Source of the DNA: Gemmataceae bacterium
GTDB lineage: Bacteria; Planctomycetota; Planctomycetia; Gemmatales; Gemmataceae
Direction of reading: 5' to 3'
DNA length: 6,852 nucleotides
NCBI GenBank assembly: GCA_025056835.1
Contig: JANWVS010000116.1
Span: 1-6,852 of the forward strand
How positions within the stretch are numbered: position 1 is the stretch's first letter; every line of letters starts with the position of its first letter. Of the stretch, positions 1 to 6,143 are shown one piece after another. Made by a program: the position numbers and the translations under genes. The notes beneath the pieces were generated by a model, which ran no database searches, was not told the origin of the DNA, and saw only the letters and a list, made by a program, of their open reading frames with translations.

Positions 1-1131
1 GGCACGGACGTTTTCGGCAACAGCGTATCGCTGACGACGACGACCGACGCCCTGGGCTTTTACCAGTTCGCCAACCTGGTTCCGGGCGTCTACAACCTGG
101 CGGAAACGCAGCCGACCATCCCCGGCACGAACCCGCCCGCGCTGTACCTCGATGGTCGGGAAGAGAACGGCACCCCCCCCGCGGCCGCCGTGGCCAACGA
201 CCTGTTCACCGGCATCGACCTGACTGTCTTTCCGTTCCTCGGCGGAGGTTACAACTTCGGTGAGCTGCGGCCGGCCAGCCTGGCCGGTTTCGTCTATATC
301 GACGCCAACGGCAACGGCGTCCGCGACCCGAATGAACCAGGCGTCGCCGGCGTCACCGTGACGTTGACGGGCACCGATGATCGCGGCGCGGCGGTCAACG
401 TCGCCGTCGTCACCGACGCCAACGGCAATTACCGCTTCGACCGCATCCGGCCCGGAACGTACACCCTGACCGAGACCCAACCGGTTGCGCTCAACGACGG
501 CGTCGATAGCGCCGGGGCTGGGGTGGCGACGCCGGGAGTCGCCGGCAACGATCGGATCACCGGCATCGTCCTGGCGGAAAATCAGAACGGCGTCAACTTC
601 CGCTTCGGCGAAGCGGGCCTCCGCTCGCAGTTTGTGTCGAAGCGCCGTTTCCTGAACACGTCAAACGGCCAGGTGAGCGTCGGCCCAGCCGGTTCGGGCG
701 TCGCCAATGTCAAGCCGATCGCCAGCGCCGATCCGTCCGGGTATGTTTATGTCGACATCAACGGCAACGGCGTCCGCGATCCAGGAGAACCGGGCATCTC
801 GGGTGTCTTGATCACCTTGATCGGTACGACGATCACACGGCAAAAGGTCCGGCTCACAAAGCTGACCGACGCCAACGGCTTCTATCAGTTCGACGAACTC
901 TTGCCGGGCACGTACTCGATCATTCAGACTCAACCCAGCGGCTATCGCGACGGGCGGCTGAGCCTCGGCACGCTCGGCGGCACCGTCGGCCGCAACAAGT
1001 TCAGCAACATCGTCCTGCGGAGCGGCGACAACGGTACCGACTACAACTTCGGCGAACTGCCGTTGGCGCCGGTGAGCAAGAAAGCCATCGACCAGGTATT
1101 CGCCACCATGGCACAAAACGAGAAGAAGTGA
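1..1131 (+). CDS. SdrD B-like repeat protein, C-terminal part (5' end outside window)
   Basis: The frame is open from base 1 to a TGA at 1129-1131, giving 376 residues of a longer protein, so no start is called; a GTG at 190 is internal. Three repeats of an SdrD B/Cna-B-like beta-sandwich are visible. Repeat 1 (to about residue 89) is cut at its N terminus, repeat 2 spans about 92-204 and repeat 3 about 246-352. Repeats 2 and 3 open with D-x-N-G-N-G-V-R-D-P-x-E-P-G, a calcium-binding-like loop. All three carry T-D-A-x-G-x-Y-x-F near residues 15, 138 and 289, then P-G-x-Y and T-Q-P, and end in (Y/F)-x-F-G-E. The family is typical of secreted or surface adhesive and structural proteins, where the domains act as rigid stalks. 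Repeats 2 and 3 are joined by a linker (about 205-245) containing SKRRFLNTS. No LPXTG motif or C-terminal membrane segment is present; the protein ends in a short Lys-rich tail. Its surface role is inferred. Confidence 0.88.
   Translation, partial: GTDVFGNSVSLTTTTDALGFYQFANLVPGVYNLAETQPTIPGTNPPALYLDGREENGTPPAAAVANDLFTGIDLTVFPFLGGGYNFGELRPASLAGFVYIDANGNGVRDPNEPGVAGVTVTLTGTDDRGAAVNVAVVTDANGNYRFDRIRPGTYTLTETQPVALNDGVDSAGAGVATPGVAGNDRITGIVLAENQNGVNFRFGEAGLRSQFVSKRRFLNTSNGQVSVGPAGSGVANVKPIASADPSGYVYVDINGNGVRDPGEPGISGVLITLIGTTITRQKVRLTKLTDANGFYQFDELLPGTYSIIQTQPSGYRDGRLSLGTLGGTVGRNKFSNIVLRSGDNGTDYNFGELPLAPVSKKAIDQVFATMAQNEKK
301..342 (+). repeat. Calcium-loop-coding repeat copy 1 in the SdrD-like gene
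   Basis: This stretch encodes DANGNGVRDPNEPG and matches 754-795 closely at DNA level, including an uninterrupted identical run of 21 bases (306-326 versus 759-779). It marks the start of the second B-like domain and suggests internal duplication. Confidence 0.8.
754..795 (+). repeat. Calcium-loop-coding repeat copy 2 in the SdrD-like gene
   Basis: This stretch encodes DINGNGVRDPGEPG, the partner of the copy at 301-342. It marks the start of the third B-like domain. The acidic and Asn positions (D-x-N-x-N-x-x-x-D-x-x-E) fit an EF-hand-like calcium site, by analogy with SdrD B domains. Confidence 0.8.
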
Positions 1132-1144
1132 GTCGCCCTCGCCC

Positions 1145-1165
1145 GCGCGCCGCCGCCTGGCGCGC
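1145..1165. terminator. Possible bidirectional terminator hairpin between convergent genes
   Basis: The 54-bp gap between the repeat-protein stop (1131) and the convergent isomerase stop (1186) contains a 7-bp all-GC stem, GCGCGCC (1145-1151) with GGCGCGC (1159-1165), around a 7-nt loop. There is no T-run on either side, so it is not a classical intrinsic terminator. The call rests on position and stem only. Confidence 0.3.
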
Positions 1166-1185
1166 CGCTGGGCGTGCCGGTGCGG

Positions 1186-1983
1186 TCAGCCCATGAGCCG
1201 GCGCAGGAACGCGACGGCGGCACCGGCCTGGACCAAGGGATTGGGGCCGGCCGCCTGATCGATTGTCACGAAGCCGCGAAATTCGATTTCCTCGAGAATG
1301 GCCAAGAGATTGAGCCAATCGACATCGCCCTGCCCCAAGGGAACTTCCGCGAAGGCCCGCGCGGCGCTAGTCTGACGGGAGTCGCGGGCATGAACCTGAA
1401 CGAGATACGCACGTAGCGCCGCGGCAGCGGCGCCGGGATCGTGTCCGTGGACCAGCAGGTTGCCCGGGTTGAGACTCACCGCCAGGCCGCCCGTGTCGAA
1501 TCGTCCAAGAAAAGCCGCCAGGTCAGCCCCGCTTTCCGGCCCGGTTTCCAAGGCCAGCCGAGCACCGACACGGTCGGCATGGCGAGCCAAAACAGCCAGG
1601 GTTTCATGGAAGAGCTTCCCGCGCGGCTCTTCGCCGGGCGCCGCGGCGGGGGGCAACGGACCCGGTTCGATGACCACGATGCGCGCTCCCAGTTCGTAAC
1701 TCAAGCTCAAAGCCTGCCGGAGATAATCCAGGCGCGCCTCGTGATGTTCCGCTACGGCCAGGCCACGACGCAAAGGGCAGGCGATGGCCGTGACTGCCAG
1801 GTCATGGCTGCGAAACAAGTGCAGCACTTCGCGGCGGCCGGTTTGCGACAAGTGCGCCGGCGCCAAGTCGCCGACCGCCTCGATTTCTAGCCCATCTACG
1901 CCGAGTTTTCGGGCTTCCGGCAGGCACCGCCGCAGCGGCAAGCCGAGAGCTTTTTGGCACAGACCGAGGCGAAATCGGGTCAT
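1186..1983 (-). CDS. Sugar phosphate isomerase/epimerase-like TIM-barrel protein
   Basis: This 265-residue protein resembles the xylose isomerase-like/AP endonuclease family 2 TIM-barrel group, whose members isomerise or epimerise sugars and related polyols with a divalent metal, usually in the cytoplasm. Family-like blocks are V-D-G-L-E-I-E-A (about 29-36), R-I-V-V-I-E-P-G (101-108), L-A-L-E-T-G-P-E (143-150), L-N-P-G-N-L-L-V-H-G-H-D-P (171-183), V-Q-V-H-A-R-D (195-201), E-V-P-L-G-Q-G-D-V-D-W (213-223) and R-G-F-V-T-I-D (236-242). Length is normal for the family. Family members usually have Asp in the D-P-G/A block and Glu at the end of the last block; here these are Asn172 and Asp242, so metal binding may be altered. 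The start is well supported by a full Shine-Dalgarno sequence. The gene follows the HYExAFE-like gene by 96 nt on the same strand and may be cotranscribed. The true substrate cannot be told from sequence. Confidence 0.85.
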   Translation of the reverse strand: MTRFRLGLCQKALGLPLRRCLPEARKLGVDGLEIEAVGDLAPAHLSQTGRREVLHLFRSHDLAVTAIACPLRRGLAVAEHHEARLDYLRQALSLSYELGARIVVIEPGPLPPAAAPGEEPRGKLFHETLAVLARHADRVGARLALETGPESGADLAAFLGRFDTGGLAVSLNPGNLLVHGHDPGAAAAALRAYLVQVHARDSRQTSAARAFAEVPLGQGDVDWLNLLAILEEIEFRGFVTIDQAAGPNPLVQAGAAVAFLRRLMG

Positions 1984-1992
1984 GAAGGCTCC

Positions 1993-2000
1993 ACCTCCTT
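1993..2000 (-). promoter_or_regulatory. Consensus Shine-Dalgarno of the isomerase-like gene
   Basis: On the minus strand this reads AAGGAGGT, a full anti-SD complement, 9 nt before the ATG at 1983-1981. It fixes the start. It is the strongest ribosome binding site in the window, where other genes have weak or no SD. Confidence 0.85.
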
Positions 2001-2079
2001 CTCGATGCCTGGCGGCGGCTGCGGCGCGGCACGCACTCGGTCCCAGCGCCGTTGCCGCCCCGCCGGCGTCGGCCGCACG

Positions 2080-2607
2080 TCAGACCGGCATCTCGTGCGT
2101 GTACCATCGGAACGGTCGGGCGAGCTTGTGAAACACCGCCGTCGGCAAGCAGACGGTGCCCCATTTCGGACTGCGAACTTTCATCTGGGCCAGGTAGTCG
2201 TCCACGGCGACCGCCCGCAGCAGATATGGCTGGCCGCGCCAGGTCCACAAGTCGGGGCTGTCGGCCGCCAGCGTCACCTGCGGTTGAATTTGGTAGAGGA
2301 AAACAAACAGCGCCGTGGATTCTTGACCGAAAAGCCGCGTCCAGTGCCGCAAGCCATCGACATCTTCCTGGGTTGACCAGTTTTCCCACACGTAGCGAGG
2401 GCGATCGGCGGGTCCGCCGGGAAAACGTCGGCCCTTGACATCCACCAACAGCGGCCGGCCGTTCGCTCCCATCACGATAAAGTCGAGGTTCTTGACCGTC
2501 GCGCCGCCCCACGAAGCCCGCTTCGCTTCGTCGACCGCGACGTAACACAACTCACGTTGCCGCAAGTAGGCCTCAAAGGCAGCTTCGTAAGGGTTGCTGT
2601 GGTCCAT
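2080..2607 (-). CDS. HYExAFE-like family protein, putative PD-(D/E)XK nuclease fold
   Basis: This 175-residue protein opens with N-P-Y-E-A-A-F-E-A-Y-L (residues 5-15), which I recognise as a variant of the H-Y-E-x-A-F-E signature naming a protein family I recall mainly from planctomycetes; here the His is Pro6. Then comes L-D-F-I-V (41-45) and, 13 residues after Asp42, D-V-K-G (56-59). The arrangement E8/E12, D42, D56-x-K58 fits the PD-(D/E)XK nuclease core, with K58 as the candidate catalytic lysine. A Trp-rich stretch with ENWSTQEDVDGLRHW (75-89) and a hydrophobic strand (about 99-106) follow. No signal peptide or membrane segment is seen, so it is probably cytoplasmic. The start at 2607 is chosen over an upstream in-frame ATG (2724) because the motif begins there, a GGAAAGG-like SD lies upstream, and the longer form would overlap the divergent gene. 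Nuclease activity is inference; the biological role is unknown. Confidence 0.75.
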   Translation of the reverse strand: MDHSNPYEAAFEAYLRQRELCYVAVDEAKRASWGGATVKNLDFIVMGANGRPLLVDVKGRRFPGGPADRPRYVWENWSTQEDVDGLRHWTRLFGQESTALFVFLYQIQPQVTLAADSPDLWTWRGQPYLLRAVAVDDYLAQMKVRSPKWGTVCLPTAVFHKLARPFRWYTHEMPV

Positions 2608-2650
2608 GGCACCTTTCCGGCACCAAACTCGATCACGTCGTCGGACGACC

Positions 2651-2679
2651 TTGCCCGGGCCGACGCCGTTCATTATAGT
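2651..2679 (+). promoter_or_regulatory. Sigma-70-like promoter of the glycosyltransferase gene
   Basis: TTGCCC (2651-2656) and TATAGT (2674-2679) are separated by exactly 17 nt. Transcription would start near 2686, leaving a leader of about 22 nt that just contains the SD. The -10 core is the only AT-rich patch in this GC-rich intergenic region. Spacing and position support it; no experiment does. Confidence 0.5.
2672..2677 (-). promoter_or_regulatory. Perfect -10 box facing the HYExAFE-like gene
   Basis: The minus strand reads TATAAT here, 65 nt before the start at 2607. No recognisable -35 element lies 15-19 nt upstream (candidates such as TCCTCC), so it is a consensus -10 without a partner. 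It overlaps the opposite-strand -10 at 2674-2679. Confidence 0.4.
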
Positions 2680-2694
2680 CCGCGCGGTTCGCCC

Positions 2695-2700
2695 GGAGGA
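2695..2700 (+). promoter_or_regulatory. Shine-Dalgarno of the glycosyltransferase gene
   Basis: GGAGGA lies 7 nt before the ATG at 2708. It decides the start in favour of 2708 over an in-frame ATG at 2594, which would lie upstream of the promoter and inside the divergent gene. Confidence 0.8.
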
Positions 2701-2707
2701 CGACCTC

Positions 2708-4447
2708 ATGGACTCCACGGCCAAAACGCTGCGCCCGCGCGACTACCTGCTGCTCGGCTGCCTCTGTTGGCTTATCTTCGGCGTCGCGCTGGTCGACGGC
2801 CGGATCCTCAACATCCACGAGACGGTGCATTGTCAGAACGTCCAGGAAATGCTCGCCGATGGCGACTGGTTGATCCCGCACTATGGCGGCCGGGTCTGGT
2901 TAGAGCGTCCGCCGCTGCCCCACTGGTTGACGGCGGTACCGGCCGTGCTGAGCGGTCGGCCCGGCGAGCCATGGGCGCTGACGCTCGGCTCGATCGCCAT
3001 GGGAATGGCCTTGGTGGCCCTGGTTGCCTCTCTGGCCGCGCGCTGGTACGGCCGCGTTATCGGTTTGCTCGCGGGGGCCATCCTGGCGACCACCCAGGAA
3101 GTCGTCAAGTACGCCACCGCTCCGGAATGCGACATTTTCTTGTGCGGCCTGGTCGCTGCGGCCTTGGCGTTGTTCGCCGAGAATTGCGTGCCCGGTCGAC
3201 CTGATGAGGACCTCGGCTTTGTCGGCGGCCGGCGCTGGAGTCTGCTCGGTTTCTTCGTACTGCTGGGCTTGGTCAACATGGCCAAGGGGCTGTTTTTCGG
3301 GATGCTCCACATCACCTTGCCGGTCGTAGCTTGGCTGTTGTGGAACCGCGACCTGCCAGGACTGCGGCGCCTGAGCTGGCTGTGGGGCTGGCTCGCCTTT
3401 TTAGCCGCTGCCGTCGCCTGGCCGGCGTACGCCTACTGGCGCGTGCCCGACGTGACGGAACTATGGTGGGCGGACTATGGCGGGCGCACCGTCGGCGGCT
3501 ACATGCGCGAACCGTGGTGGTACTATCTGGCCAACGTGCCCTGGATGCTTTTTCCCTGGACGATCCTGGGGCTGGACGGCTTGCGCTTGACCGCACGCGA
3601 GGCCTGGTCGACGCGCTACAGCCCGGCACGTTTTCTGTGGGCGTGGGCCTTGACGCCGATTGTCTTCTTTTCCCTGCTCCGGGGCAAGCACCACCATTAT
3701 TTGCTCCACGCCGTCGCTCCGTGGTCGATCCTGGCGGCCCACGCCACGCTCCGTTTATGGCACGTCGCCAGCCAGACCGCCAGCCGTTGGCGAAACCCTG
3801 CTTGGTCGGTGGTTGTGGTCGGCCTCCCGGGAGTTGCCGTTCTCATCGTGCTGCGCCAACGACTCGAACAACCCGCCTGGTTGGTGCCGACGTTGGCTGT
3901 TGGCTGGCCGGCCTTGGCTTGGGGACTGTGGTGGGTTTTCTGCCAGCGCGATGGCCGCGTGGCCTTTGCCGGCGGGTTCGGTTTGCTCGCGGCCGCGTGG
4001 CTGGTCATGACGCTTTACCAGACGGCATTGCGCGCCAAGTACCAACCCGACCTGGAATTCTTGCAGCGCGCGGCCCGCACTGCCGCGACGGCGCCGCTCT
4101 ACGTCCTCAACGAGCCCAAAGGCCCGCTGAGCGCTTCCTGGGTGCTCTTTTATCTCGAGCGCCCGGCCGAACTGTTGCACAACGACACCTTCCTACGCGA
4201 CGAGCGCATCGCCCGCGGCCAGGCCTATGTCATCGCCCGGCGGTCGGCGCAAGCCGCGCTGGAGCGCTATGGTGCGGTCGAACTGCTCGACCAAGCCGTC
4301 GTCTGTCGCGATCCGCGCGATCGCGAAGGATCACGCTGGGCGTTATTCCGGCTTCGATTCGATCCCGATCTGCGCCGGGCCGCCGGCCCGGTGCGCATCA
4401 GCCCCGCTCAGGCCGCGGGCCGTATTGCCGGGCCGTACCTGGAATGA
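2708..4447 (+). CDS. Membrane glycosyltransferase, GT39/ArnT-like (GT-C fold)
   Basis: This 579-residue polytopic membrane protein has the hallmarks of the GT-C superfamily (protein O-mannosyltransferase and ArnT-like): transfer of a sugar from a polyprenyl-phosphate donor to a lipid or protein acceptor on the outer face of the cytoplasmic membrane. A first membrane segment (about 13-29) is followed by an external loop with N-I-H-E-T-V-H-C-Q-N-V-Q-E-M-L (35-49), where E38 would be the conserved acid, and then E-R-P-P-L-P-H-W-L (66-74), equivalent to the family K/R-P-P-L motif. Further hydrophobic segments lie near 92-111, 115-128, 142-158, 178-212, 223-243, 272-289, 308-324, 335-348, 366-383, 390-411 and 420-440. 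G-K-H-H-H-Y-L-L-H-A-V-A-P (326-338) corresponds to the conserved K-x-x-Y-x-L-P-like motif. A soluble C-terminal region of about 140 residues follows. The usual Asp before E38 is His37. Acceptor and sugar cannot be told; envelope glycan or glycoprotein modification is likely. Confidence 0.85.
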   Translation: MDSTAKTLRPRDYLLLGCLCWLIFGVALVDGRILNIHETVHCQNVQEMLADGDWLIPHYGGRVWLERPPLPHWLTAVPAVLSGRPGEPWALTLGSIAMGMALVALVASLAARWYGRVIGLLAGAILATTQEVVKYATAPECDIFLCGLVAAALALFAENCVPGRPDEDLGFVGGRRWSLLGFFVLLGLVNMAKGLFFGMLHITLPVVAWLLWNRDLPGLRRLSWLWGWLAFLAAAVAWPAYAYWRVPDVTELWWADYGGRTVGGYMREPWWYYLANVPWMLFPWTILGLDGLRLTAREAWSTRYSPARFLWAWALTPIVFFSLLRGKHHHYLLHAVAPWSILAAHATLRLWHVASQTASRWRNPAWSVVVVGLPGVAVLIVLRQRLEQPAWLVPTLAVGWPALAWGLWWVFCQRDGRVAFAGGFGLLAAAWLVMTLYQTALRAKYQPDLEFLQRAARTAATAPLYVLNEPKGPLSASWVLFYLERPAELLHNDTFLRDERIARGQAYVIARRSAQAALERYGAVELLDQAVVCRDPRDREGSRWALFRLRFDPDLRRAAGPVRISPAQAAGRIAGPYLE

Positions 4448-4528
4448 GATCGGCGGTACGCCACGACTCTCGCGCAGGCAGAACGTTGGGAAAGCTTGAC
4501 GATCGGAGCAGCCAGCGTCGTGCCGATC
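4448..4528. terminator. Interrupted inverted repeat between convergent genes, possible terminator
   Basis: Between the convergent glycosyltransferase and HNH stops, GATCGG (4448-4453) and CACGAC (4462-4467) pair with a continuous GTCGTGCCGATC (4517-4528). This gives a 12-bp stem with an 8-nt one-sided bulge and a 49-nt loop. A second GATCGG at 4501-4506 can pair with the same CCGATC (4523-4528) around a 16-nt loop, so two alternative folds compete. No T-run is seen. It may be a bidirectional transcription stop, but this is inferred from position and symmetry. Confidence 0.3.
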
Positions 4529-4547
4529 CGCGCTGCCCCGCCAACGG

Positions 4548-5183
4548 TCACTTCAGTTCAACAGACCAATAGGCGTTATCGAGAAAGGTCTTCCACGACT
4601 CGTACTTCTTGTGGGTCAACTTCATGTTCAACAGAGGGCTTCGCTTCGGCCTTTCGGGTTTGCGGATCAAGGTCATATGCGCCTGTTTCGGAGTGCGGCC
4701 GCCTTTGCGGACGTTGCAATCCAAGCAGGCACAGACGACGTTCTCCCACGTGCTAAGGCCGCCTTGACTGCGCGGCACCACATGATCCAGGCTCAAATCG
4801 ACCGTCGCAAAACGCTTGCCGCAGTACTGGCACTGATTGTTGTCCCGAGCGAAGATGTTGCGGCGGTTGAATTTGACCGTGTGCTTGGGCATTTTTTCGT
4901 AGCCGCGCAAGCGGATCACGCGCGGTACCTGGATTTCGCTGGTCGCGGTTCTTACCCAGTCGTCGTCCTCCTCACGGAAATGTTTGGCGCGATACTCGCT
5001 GACTTCGCGCCACGTCTCGAAGTCGTAGGTGGTGAATTGGCCGTCTTCAAGCGTGACCACTTCCGCCAGGTCTTTGCACAGCAAAATGAACGAACGCCGC
5101 ACCGAAATGACGTGGATCGCCATGAACAGTTTGTTCAAAACCAGCACGCTCGCATCCAGCGGCGAGGTTTGCGCATGCGACAT
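4548..5183 (-). CDS. HNH endonuclease family protein
   Basis: This 211-residue protein has a conserved N-terminal part, V-L-V-L-N-K-L-F-M-A-I-H-V (13-25), followed by R-R-S-F-I-L-L. This is typical of a widespread standalone HNH family found in cyanobacteria, planctomycetes and others. The nuclease domain lies at about 108-168: C118-x-x-C121, S-L-D-H-V-V-P-R-S-Q-G-G (131-142) with D133-H134, W146-E-N148 and C153-x-x-C156-N157, then K-G-G-R-T-P. The two CxxC pairs should hold a structural zinc, and H134 is the candidate general base of the beta-beta-alpha-metal site. All key residues are present, so activity is likely. The start at 5183 is chosen because it lies 12 residues before the conserved segment; the SD is weak (GGGGG at 5192-5188). 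An upstream in-frame ATG at 5669 would run through tsaB and is not credible. The family's role is unsettled; repair and mobile-element origins are both possible, and nothing here marks a restriction system. Confidence 0.87.
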   Translation of the reverse strand: MSHAQTSPLDASVLVLNKLFMAIHVISVRRSFILLCKDLAEVVTLEDGQFTTYDFETWREVSEYRAKHFREEDDDWVRTATSEIQVPRVIRLRGYEKMPKHTVKFNRRNIFARDNNQCQYCGKRFATVDLSLDHVVPRSQGGLSTWENVVCACLDCNVRKGGRTPKQAHMTLIRKPERPKRSPLLNMKLTHKKYESWKTFLDNAYWSVELK

Positions 5184-5412
5184 AGAACCCCCGCAACCAC
5201 ACACCTTCGGTGCACCGCCCGACGCACCCCCCAGTACGACGTCAGCGCCGCACCCCTGCCCGGTAGGACGGCGCCGGACAGGACAAGGTTCGTTCTGGTT
5301 CATCATACTAGGTATGCGGTCCCACCTGCAAGCGGCCGGGCCGGCAACCTCGGGAATTTCACCGTTTTTTCGCACAAGTCGTGCTTGCCGGCGCCGGGGT
5401 CGCTTTACCGCC
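5184..5412. other. Intergenic region between tsaB and the HNH gene (229 bp)
   Basis: This is the longest gene-free stretch in the window. I see no convincing coding sequence, RNA gene or terminator. It holds a weak minus-strand promoter candidate and, nearer the HNH start, a GC-rich leader of about 110 nt. The T6 run at 5364-5369 lacks a strong adjacent stem. The long plus-strand frames that cross it are antisense to both flanking genes. Confidence 0.5.
5302..5331 (-). promoter_or_regulatory. Weak candidate promoter for the HNH gene
   Basis: On the minus strand TTGCAG (5331-5326) precedes TATGAT (5307-5302) by 18 nt. Transcription would begin near 5295, giving a leader of about 110 nt before the HNH start at 5183. 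The -35 matches consensus only in its TTG. It is the best AT-rich candidate in the gap and would make the HNH gene independent of tsaB. Confidence 0.35.
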
Positions 5413-6105
5413 TCAACGTCCTTGCCCCCATTGCACCTCGGCCGAGCTGGGGCGAAGGTAAAGCGGCTCCAATTGGAAGACATCGTCGCAGACGCCGGCG
5501 CGCCAGCGGGCCGATCCCAACTCCGCAAGGCTTTCCGGCCAAGGCTGCCAGTTCTGTTCGGCCGCCACGGGTGCAAACACCGGCAACTCAGCCCGTCGCC
5601 CCCGCAGACCCGGCCCCGTGACCCAAATCGTTGGCCCAAGTTCGCGCACCCATTTTTTCCACGGGACAATCGCTAAGGGACGAAGCGCCGTCCACGGCTC
5701 ATCCTCCGCCATGCGTTGGAACCGTTGTACGTAGATCTGGTCCTGTTGCGCATCGGCGACGACATCCACGGTTTGAGCCTCACCAGGGACCTGCCGCACC
5801 AGAATATCGAACGAGCCAAGCGCCACGATCGGACAGCCGACGGCATAAGCCAGCGCCTTGGCCGACATGATGCCCACGCGCAAGCCCGTGTAACTTCCCG
5901 GACCACGGCCGATGACCACACCTTCGAGGTCGCGCGGCCGCCAACCCACGCGTTGCAACAACGCGGCAACGGCCGGGGCCAGGTCGCGGGCATGGCGGCG
6001 CGCCTCATCCAGCCGGTGCGCGGCGGCAACGTGGGATCCCACCGCAACGGCCACAACTCCCGGTTGTTGCGAGGTTTCGATGAGCAAAAGGCGGGGCTGG
6101 GTCAT
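5413..6105 (-). CDS. tsaB: tRNA N6-adenosine threonylcarbamoyltransferase complex subunit TsaB
   Basis: TsaB (YeaZ) is an ASKHA-fold partner of TsaD. With TsaE it supports transfer of the threonylcarbamoyl group from TC-AMP to A37 of ANN-decoding tRNAs (t6A synthesis) in the cytoplasm. The 230-residue length matches the usual bacterial size. Diagnostic features are the N-terminal L-L-L-I-E-T-S (6-12), A-R-R-H-A-R-D-L-A-P (35-44), the strongly conserved G-R-G-P-G-S-Y-T-G-L-R-V-G (66-78) followed by A-K-A-L-A, D-A-Q-Q-D-Q-I-Y-V (118-126, the family D-A-R-x-x-E-V-Y block), and the C-terminal P-L-Y-L-R-P-S-S-A-E (214-223). The start at 6105 is chosen because the first beta-strand follows immediately; an in-frame ATG at 6165 would overlap the divergent RNase H gene and add an Arg-rich tail. 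The SD is weak. The tsaD and tsaE genes are not in the window. Confidence 0.94.
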   Translation of the reverse strand: MTQPRLLLIETSQQPGVVAVAVGSHVAAAHRLDEARRHARDLAPAVAALLQRVGWRPRDLEGVVIGRGPGSYTGLRVGIMSAKALAYAVGCPIVALGSFDILVRQVPGEAQTVDVVADAQQDQIYVQRFQRMAEDEPWTALRPLAIVPWKKWVRELGPTIWVTGPGLRGRRAELPVFAPVAAEQNWQPWPESLAELGSARWRAGVCDDVFQLEPLYLRPSSAEVQWGQGR

Positions 6106-6126
6106 TCTGACTCGCGGAACTCGCCG

Positions 6127-6143
6127 CCGCGGCGCCGCCGCGG
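6127..6143. promoter_or_regulatory. Perfect GC hairpin/palindrome in the tsaB-RNase H divergent region
   Basis: CCGCGGC (6127-6133) pairs with GCCGCGG (6137-6143) around a 3-nt loop. The 17-nt element directly abuts the TACAAT at 6144-6149, so it fills the space where a -10/-35 spacer would be. It could be an operator, or a leader hairpin for a tsaB transcript on the other strand. Function is inferred only. Confidence 0.35.

Noticed and set aside
1802..2548. Minus-strand frame of 248 codons overlapping the HYExAFE-like and isomerase-like genes
   Set aside because: It is Arg-rich, has no motif or SD, and overlaps two genes with good motifs in another frame of the same strand.
2594..2707. Upstream in-frame start for the glycosyltransferase (38 extra residues)
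   Set aside because: It would begin inside the divergent gene and before the promoter, adds an Arg-rich stretch unlike a signal sequence, and lacks the SD present before 2708.
3331..4572. Plus-strand open frame of 413 codons inside the glycosyltransferase gene in another frame
   Set aside because: Its translation is Arg/Pro/Ala-rich without motifs, while the overlapping frame encodes a clear membrane glycosyltransferase with an SD and a promoter.
5359..5400. Intrinsic terminator downstream of tsaB near the T6 run (5364-5369)
   Set aside because: The neighbouring GCAC/GTGC stem is only 4 bp, and on the tsaB strand the run is A rather than T, so it does not fit a terminator for that gene.
4611..5621. 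Long plus-strand open frame of 336 codons across the HNH gene, the intergenic gap and part of tsaB
   Set aside because: It is antisense to two clearly recognisable proteins. Its own translation shows no family motif, and long antisense frames are expected at this GC content.
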